Positions 21,799 to 25,656 of a DNA stretch of 25,656 nucleotides are shown here, piece by piece (within the stretch, counting starts at the first letter, position 1; each line of letters starts with the position of its first letter). The DNA is from Desulfobacterales bacterium (GTDB lineage Bacteria; Desulfobacterota; Desulfobacteria; Desulfobacterales; JAFDCJ01), in contig CP070771.1 in assembly GCA_020345785.1 (NCBI GenBank), positions 3,456,040 to 3,481,695 of the forward strand, in the 5' to 3' direction. The position numbers and the translations under genes are program-made. The notes beneath the pieces were generated by a model. The model ran no database searches and had not been told where the DNA came from. It saw nothing but the letters and a program-made list of their open reading frames with translations.

Positions 21799-21876
21799 CA
21801 GCGACCAGTGACAGAGCGTGGTTGAGGCCCCTTCCGGGGGCCTTCCTCCTACCCCCAGCCCTTGGTCGCTGTTTTT
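21799..21876 (+). ncRNA. Structured leader or small RNA ending in a terminator-like hairpin, upstream of trxA
   Basis: CAGCGACCA (21799-21807) pairs perfectly with TGGTCGCTG (21863-21871), which is followed at once by five T (21872-21876). Within the 55-nt interior, GGCCCC (21826-21831) and GGGGCC (21837-21842) form a second strong stem around a 5-nt loop, and a C-rich strand follows. It ends 38 bp before the trxA start. It could be an attenuator of trxA, the 3' end of a small RNA, or simply a terminator. It does not match SRP RNA, tmRNA or a riboswitch class I can recognise. Confidence 0.55.
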
Positions 21877-21914
21877 AAATACGCAAGGCAAAATTATGAA
21901 AGGAGATCAGAATA

Positions 21915-22277
21915 ATGGCCCAAAATATCTTGGAAATTGATGACAGCAGCTTTGAAGCCCGGGTGCTGCAGGCGGACAAACCGGTTCTGGTCGACTTCTG
22001 GGCGCCCTGGTGCGGCCCCTGCAAAGCCGTCAGTCCGATGATTGATAAATTGGCCGAAAACTACGGCGACCAGATCTTGTTTGCCAAATGTAACGCGGAC
22101 GACAGCCAGGAAACCGCTGCGAAATACGGCATCAAATCCATTCCGACACTGATGTTTTTCAAGGACGGCAACGTCTTCGATAAAATCACCGGCCTGACAA
22201 ATCAGGCCAAAATCGAGGAAGTGCTTAAAAAAATCCTGGCGGGTGAGCAAGGAGCATCCCCGTTTATTGTCCAGTAA
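21915..22277 (+). CDS. trxA: Thioredoxin
   Basis: This 120-residue thioredoxin fold has the canonical active site WCGPC (32-36; redox Cys33 and Cys36) in VLVDFWAPWCGPCKAVSPMI. The conserved cis-proline segment KSIPTLMFFKDG follows. It is a cytoplasmic protein-disulfide reductant, normally reduced by thioredoxin reductase, which is not in this window. It has about ten extra C-terminal residues compared with the usual 105-110 (LAGEQGASPFIVQ). The ATG at 21915 follows AAAGGAGAT at good spacing. The gene stands alone, directly downstream of a strong hairpin with a T-tract, which could attenuate its expression. No terminator is evident after the stop; a word-type repeat block begins 82 bp downstream. 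Confidence 0.95.
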   Translation: MAQNILEIDDSSFEARVLQADKPVLVDFWAPWCGPCKAVSPMIDKLAENYGDQILFAKCNADDSQETAAKYGIKSIPTLMFFKDGNVFDKITGLTNQAKIEEVLKKILAGEQGASPFIVQ

Positions 22278-22358
22278 GTGGCTCAATTACCTTAACGTTG
22301 CATAAATCTGCTTAACTCTTGATGTTGGTTTGAAGCAGACAGTCGTTTTTACCGGGAC

Positions 22359-22454
22359 GATGCTGGATGCTGGATACTTGATGCTTGATACACAGGAATG
22401 CGCCGAGAGTGAGATCCAAACATCCAGTATCCAGAAACCAGCATCCAGGATCAC
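22359..22454. repeat. Inverted pair of 7-nt word arrays (CTGGATG type)
   Basis: The left arm is GATGCTG, GATGCTG, GATACTT, GATGCTT, GATACAC in strict 7-nt register (22359-22393). The right arm is CATCCAG, TATCCAG, AAACCAG, CATCCAG, GATCAC (22421-22454), the reverse complement of the same word. About 27 bp separate the arms. It fills much of the 246-bp gap (22278-22523) between two convergent genes, and no gene is seen there. Confidence 0.8.
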
Positions 22455-22523
22455 GTAATATTGCCAATGCTTTTCATCACAACGGCCTAAATTCAAGAAA
22501 ACATTTTAGGCAACTTAGGGGGT

Positions 22524-23054
22524 TTACTTGGCTGATTCGTTGATGCTCTTTATAATGAAATCTATTCTTGCCTGCTGGATATCGGAAAATTCCCGGGGCA
22601 ACCAACCCAGCGGCGGGGGCAGCAGCAACTGGTAGATGGTCGGCATAATAAATCCGATAATCACGCCGTAATAAACGGCAACCGCGATCACCCCGGTTAT
22701 GTTTTCAAGAGGGACGCCTTCTCCGAAAAAATAGACCGGTTTTAAAACCATCAGCAAAAACGTTAGAGCCGAGGCAGCCAGGAAAAGACCGAACATTTTA
22801 TGCGTGCGCCGGTTTTCCATGCGCTGGTTGTGGCGGTACTTGAGTTCATCCAATTTGTTAGTGAATTCAACGCATTCTTCCTGGTTACGATAGCTAATTC
22901 TTCTTTCGATCCACTTATTACACCAAGTTCCAGGCATGTCGAGGGTTGGAATAAAAATCGGATCTAATATTGCACTGAGCAGATAAAAGAAGATTCCGCC
23001 CAAAATAATGAACAAGAGGCGAAAGTTCAGCAAATATTTGATTAAAGAGTTCAT
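22524..23054 (-). CDS. Small multi-spanning membrane protein of unknown function
   Basis: From the ATG at 23054 this is a 176-residue protein. It has one hydrophobic segment near the N-terminus (LLFIILGGIFFYLLSAIL), a charged central region with likely soluble helices (ERRISYRNQEECVEFTNKLDELKYRHNQRMENRRTH begins at about residue 50), then two or three more hydrophobic segments (MFGLFLAASALTFLLMVL; ITGVIAVAVYYGVIIGFIMP). A proline-rich turn (LLLPPPLGWLPREF) and a short cytoplasmic tail end the protein. I recognise no family. A TTG nine bases upstream (23061-23063) extends the frame but directly abuts the ribosome site AGGTGA, so the ATG is the better start. It lies 149 bp downstream of the M15-type peptidase gene on the same strand. 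Confidence 0.6.
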   Translation of the reverse strand: MNSLIKYLLNFRLLFIILGGIFFYLLSAILDPIFIPTLDMPGTWCNKWIERRISYRNQEECVEFTNKLDELKYRHNQRMENRRTHKMFGLFLAASALTFLLMVLKPVYFFGEGVPLENITGVIAVAVYYGVIIGFIMPTIYQLLLPPPLGWLPREFSDIQQARIDFIIKSINESAK

Positions 23055-23063
23055 TTCAAACAA

Positions 23064-23069
23064 TCACCT
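23064..23069 (-). promoter_or_regulatory. Ribosome binding site AGGTGA that selects the ATG at 23054
   Basis: AGGTGA (read on minus) ends 9 nt before the ATG at 23054-23052 but touches the upstream in-frame TTG at 23063-23061. This decides for the shorter protein. Confidence 0.5.
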
Positions 23070-23203
23070 AAATTCGTCATACAGGATCTGAAGATTTAGG
23101 ATGTTTTACGAACAATACAGGTAAGGGCGGAAGAATCAAATGGCCGCAGCGATTGAAAGCGGTGACGTGGTGGTCGAAACAAAGCGGGGCAGCGTCGGTT
23201 GCG

Positions 23204-23773
23204 CTACCAGTATCGAACCGAACCAACGTCCACGTGCACGAAATCCGATTTCGGATAAAATCCAACCCCGCCGCCTTTTAACTTAACAGCCGTCTTATGG
23301 AGCCGCCGGGTATCGTGACCGGACAACCGGATATCGATGGCTTTGCCCAGCATGTGCAGGCTTTTAGTAGCAACTCCCCGGCTTTTTTTATGAAGCAGGG
23401 CGTTCGTGGCAGGTGAGCGATACCCGGAGATGACCTCGAAGGTTGCTGCGTGGGATCGTGTTTTTACAGAGATCGCGTACAACAGGTCCAGCAATGACCG
23501 GTCGATATCGAAAATATCGTCTGTTCGGTGGTCGCGGAGAATATAATTGATGTCGCTGAGGGCTTTGCGGTCGTATTTACCGTTGATGTAATATCGAACG
23601 CTCAAGCGTTCATCGGTGTGGGTGTTGTAAAACGTCAGTTTTCTGACGGGTTTCAGCAGGTCCCGGAAGGCGGCCCATGCTGGAAGCGGGTTCAGCACCA
23701 TCGCGGCAGCCGCACCGCCAACCGTCAGGAAATCACGTCGATTCAGAGCTTTAGCCCACGTCATAGCCTCCAC
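23204..23773 (-). CDS. Tat-exported DUF882/M15-type murein peptidase (MepK/YcbK-like)
   Basis: This 189-residue protein has a twin-arginine signal, NRRDFLTVGGAAAAMVLNPL (11-30), cleaved after AWA. The DUF882/peptidase M15A_3 domain follows. EVISGYRSPATNALL (113-127) and SLHMLGKAIDIRL (138-150) give zinc ligands His140 and Asp147, and FVHVDVG (178-184) gives His180. Relatives such as Escherichia coli MepK (YcbK) cleave meso-DAP-meso-DAP (3-3) cross-links in peptidoglycan in the periplasm. The length matches the family (about 180). The start codon is GTG (23771-23773) with AAGGAGGAG 9 nt upstream. An in-frame ATG three codons later is the alternative. Confidence 0.88.
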   Translation of the reverse strand: MEAMTWAKALNRRDFLTVGGAAAAMVLNPLPAWAAFRDLLKPVRKLTFYNTHTDERLSVRYYINGKYDRKALSDINYILRDHRTDDIFDIDRSLLDLLYAISVKTRSHAATFEVISGYRSPATNALLHKKSRGVATKSLHMLGKAIDIRLSGHDTRRLHKTAVKLKGGGVGFYPKSDFVHVDVGSVRYW

Positions 23774-24139
23774 AGCTGCCTTCTCCTCCTTGTAGTTTTA
23801 TAGTTGCATAGGACCAGTCGGGTTGTCAACCTCTTTAATTCCTGCAACTTTGATGCCTTATTTTGAAATGCCGCCCGAGGTAAAAAACAGACTGATATTT
23901 ATGGAACTGAATTTATAATTATACCCCCAGCAATAAGAATTTCACCAATTTAGCCGGAATTCAGTGTATTTTGTTTGAAAATGTGCGTTATCAGTATCGT
24001 ATATTTTGTACCAAATTTTGCTTTTTCCGACCTTTTTTTGTCAAATCTCTCTCCATGATTGCTCGACTTCGTGCGCACGATGTATTAATTTTTTCAATTA
24101 GGTATAAAGTTCAAGTTAAATAAGGAGGGAAGATAATCC
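23774..24139. other. AT-rich divergent gap between peptidase and dienelactone hydrolase-family genes
   Basis: It should hold promoters for both divergent genes. The best plus-strand candidate is TTGAAA (23975-23980) with TATATT (24000-24005), but the spacing of 19 bp makes it weak. No gene, word array or strong hairpin is visible. Confidence 0.4.
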
Positions 24140-24883
24140 ATGCGATACATTATATCTGTATTTTTGATTTTGACGGTTGCGGCCGCTGCATATGGTGCCA
24201 CCGGACATTCAGTGACATATCAGGTCGATGGTCAATCATATGAAGGTTATTATATCAGCCCTTCCGATGGGGCGCCTTTCGTGTTGTTGATTCATGACTG
24301 GGATGGTTTGACAGATTATGAGGTCAAGCGATCCCATATGCTCGCCGAGTTGGGTTATGCCGTTTTTGCACTGGATTTGTTCGGTGCCGGCGTGCGACCG
24401 AAAGAGGTGACAGACAAGCGCCAGCATACAGGTGAACTCTACAAAAACAGGGAAAAAATGCGGGCCTTGATGAACGGGGCCCTGGATGCGGCCAAGACAA
24501 GAGGCGCCAACATCGAAAATGCCGTTGCTGTCGGCTATTGTTTCGGCGGTGCGGCCGTGCTTGAACTGGCTCGGTCCGGAGCCAACCTGAAAGGTTTTGC
24601 CACTTTTCATGGCGGCCTAAAGACACCGGAAGGACAAAATTACGCCCGTACGCGGGGGAAAGTTTTGATTATGCACGGGTCTGCAGATACAGCGATCACG
24701 ATGGATCAGTTCGCCGATTTGGCGAAAGAACTCGAATCGGCCGGCGTTGACCACGAAATGATCACCTACGGCGGAGCTCAACATGCCTTCACCGTTTTTG
24801 GTGAGGGACGTTATCAGGAAACGGCGGATAAAAAATCCTGGAAGCGCTTTACGGAATTTCTTGCGGATACATTGAAAAATTAA
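24140..24883 (+). CDS. Secreted dienelactone hydrolase-family protein
   Basis: This 247-residue alpha/beta hydrolase has a cleavable signal peptide (residues 1-20, AAAAYGA). The DLH nucleophile elbow is GYCFGG with Cys134, and the remaining catalytic residues are Asp183 (HGSADTAI) and His215 (GGAQHAFTVFGEG). IHDWDGLTDYEVKRSHMLAE (51-70) is also a family feature. Classical dienelactone hydrolases are cytoplasmic and open dienelactones in chloroaromatic breakdown. Exported versions like this are common in Gram-negative bacteria and their substrates are generally unknown, so a broad esterase or lactonase role is the safe statement. An AAGGAGGGA ribosome site precedes the ATG. The gene is convergent with the TolC-family gene with 53 bp between and no clear terminator. 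Confidence 0.9.
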   Translation: MRYIISVFLILTVAAAAYGATGHSVTYQVDGQSYEGYYISPSDGAPFVLLIHDWDGLTDYEVKRSHMLAELGYAVFALDLFGAGVRPKEVTDKRQHTGELYKNREKMRALMNGALDAAKTRGANIENAVAVGYCFGGAAVLELARSGANLKGFATFHGGLKTPEGQNYARTRGKVLIMHGSADTAITMDQFADLAKELESAGVDHEMITYGGAQHAFTVFGEGRYQETADKKSWKRFTEFLADTLKN

Positions 24884-24936
24884 AACTTATTAATTGTGAG
24901 ATTTGGAAACGAACTTATAATTCATTAGACAAATTT

Positions 24937-25656
24937 TTACTTTTTTGAAAGTTCGACCGGTTTCCGTCCGGGGGCAGAGATTCTACGGCGCTCGAGTAGC
25001 GATCCGTCCAGCCGGTAAAGATCGATCAACGCCTTAAGGTAGTTGGCAAGGGCTCGCACCTCAGCGATGCGGCTTACCAAAAGGTCCCGCTGAGCCTGAG
25101 CCACCAGAAAGCTGGTTGATTTTCCCACGCGTAGTTTTTCGGTTTCAGTGCGCAGTTTTTCCTCATTGAACATACGGGTGGCTGATGAGGCGGCAATCTG
25201 CTGCTTGGTACGGTTGACCTCAATGTAGGCGATGCGGACGTCGACTTCCACAAGCTGTGAAAGATTTGCCAGGGCTTTTTGCGTCTGTTCCAGAGTGAGC
25301 TTCGCTCGCCGGTGAAGGGCTTCCGCATCACGATTAAATATCGGATAATTAAATCTGACACCCGCAAGGGCATCATACGTGTCTTTTTTAATATTACTGA
25401 TTGATTCACCAAAGGAATCTGCATATCCGCTTTTGCCAAGCGTGATGAAAAGATCCATTAAGGGCAGCAATCCGTTTTGGGTTTTGACAAGCTCCAGATC
25501 GTCGCGTAATATTTCAAGCCGGGCTTCATTTAATATCGGCCGCATGCGCATTGATACGGCGACATGCAGTTCAACGTCTTCCAGTTTGATTTCGGGCAAG
25601 GTCGACTGATAGATTAAATCAACTTCCCGCTGCCAGATTCCGGACCCCGCAGGGTT
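24937..25656 (-). CDS. TolC-family outer-membrane efflux protein, C-terminal part (5' end outside window)
   Basis: The frame is open through the right edge of the window, so about 240 C-terminal residues are seen. An outer-membrane-factor pattern is present: long helices with LHRRAKLTLEQTQKALANLS and the following VDVRIAYIEVNRTKQQI. The beta segment GVRFNYPIFNRD comes before them, and the second helical hairpin GKSTSFLVAQAQRDLLVSRI, with ANYLKALIDLYRLDGSLL, comes after. These match the second half of an outer-membrane efflux protein, which forms the trimeric outer-membrane duct of tripartite exporters or type I secretion. The transport partners would lie to the right of the window. The TTG at 25599 is an internal codon, not the start. 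Confidence 0.88.
   Translation of the reverse strand, partial: NPAGSGIWQREVDLIYQSTLPEIKLEDVELHVAVSMRMRPILNEARLEILRDDLELVKTQNGLLPLMDLFITLGKSGYADSFGESISNIKKDTYDALAGVRFNYPIFNRDAEALHRRAKLTLEQTQKALANLSQLVEVDVRIAYIEVNRTKQQIAASSATRMFNEEKLRTETEKLRVGKSTSFLVAQAQRDLLVSRIAEVRALANYLKALIDLYRLDGSLLERRRISAPGRKPVELSKK

Noticed and set aside
21799..21876. Signal recognition particle RNA or tmRNA
   Set aside because: The conserved SRP apical GGAAGG...AGCAGCC loop is absent and there is no tmRNA tag or tRNA-like end.

Overview
The window looks like a chromosomal segment of an uncultured, Gram-negative, moderate-G+C bacterium. It encodes an outer-membrane efflux protein, a lipobox lipoprotein, a Tat-exported murein peptidase and an MCE/Pqi envelope transport system. 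The gene families, the C-terminal VPxSG-type sorting signal and the very repeat-rich gaps fit a Desulfobacterota (Desulfobacterales-like) genome best. That assignment is inference, because no rRNA or other marker gene is present. I see no tRNA, rRNA, CRISPR array, prophage or intact transposase.

Layout. 1-663 is the 3' half of an SLC13-type anion permease. 749-5428 (minus) holds moxR-type ATPase, DUF58 protein and a TgpA-like membrane transglutaminase. This is a widespread three-gene set, but here its genes are pushed apart by 424- and 503-bp repeat-bearing gaps. 5750-6223 (minus) is a flavin reductase-like protein with a clear sigma70-type promoter. 6637-8106 (minus) is a TreT-like trehalose synthase glycosyltransferase in a visibly AT-rich patch next to an IS256-family transposase relic (8484-8685). 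8677-9453 (minus) is a Rossmann oxidoreductase, divergent from acetoacetyl-CoA synthetase (9638-11623), with a perfect dyad between them. 12115-12870 encodes an exported protein with a VPxSG-CTERM sorting tail. 12901-15418 (minus) is a phosphotransferase/P-loop kinase fusion translationally coupled to a tandem universal stress protein. 16257-19861 is a compact pqiA-pqiA-pqiB-pqiC operon with a very good promoter. Then come a uroporphyrinogen decarboxylase-family protein (minus), thioredoxin behind a structured leader, a small membrane protein, a Tat-exported DUF882/M15 peptidase, a secreted dienelactone hydrolase-family protein and the C-terminal part of a TolC-family protein.

The most unusual content lies between the genes. 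At least five gaps carry blocks of degenerate 7- or 8-nt words in strict 7- or 8-nt register, and three of the sites are arranged as inverted arms around a 40-150 bp core. The word differs from site to site but the period is nearly constant. In addition there is a 93-bp element with perfect 13-bp terminal inverted repeats whose end supplies the stop codon of the DUF58 gene; a 26-bp copy of the same end supplies the stop codon of the moxR gene. A second element family with 11-bp terminal repeats is present as a 114-bp copy and as a 431-bp copy that carries a nested, highly structured insert. I regard these repeats as the best candidates for something undescribed. The protein-coding content is otherwise ordinary.
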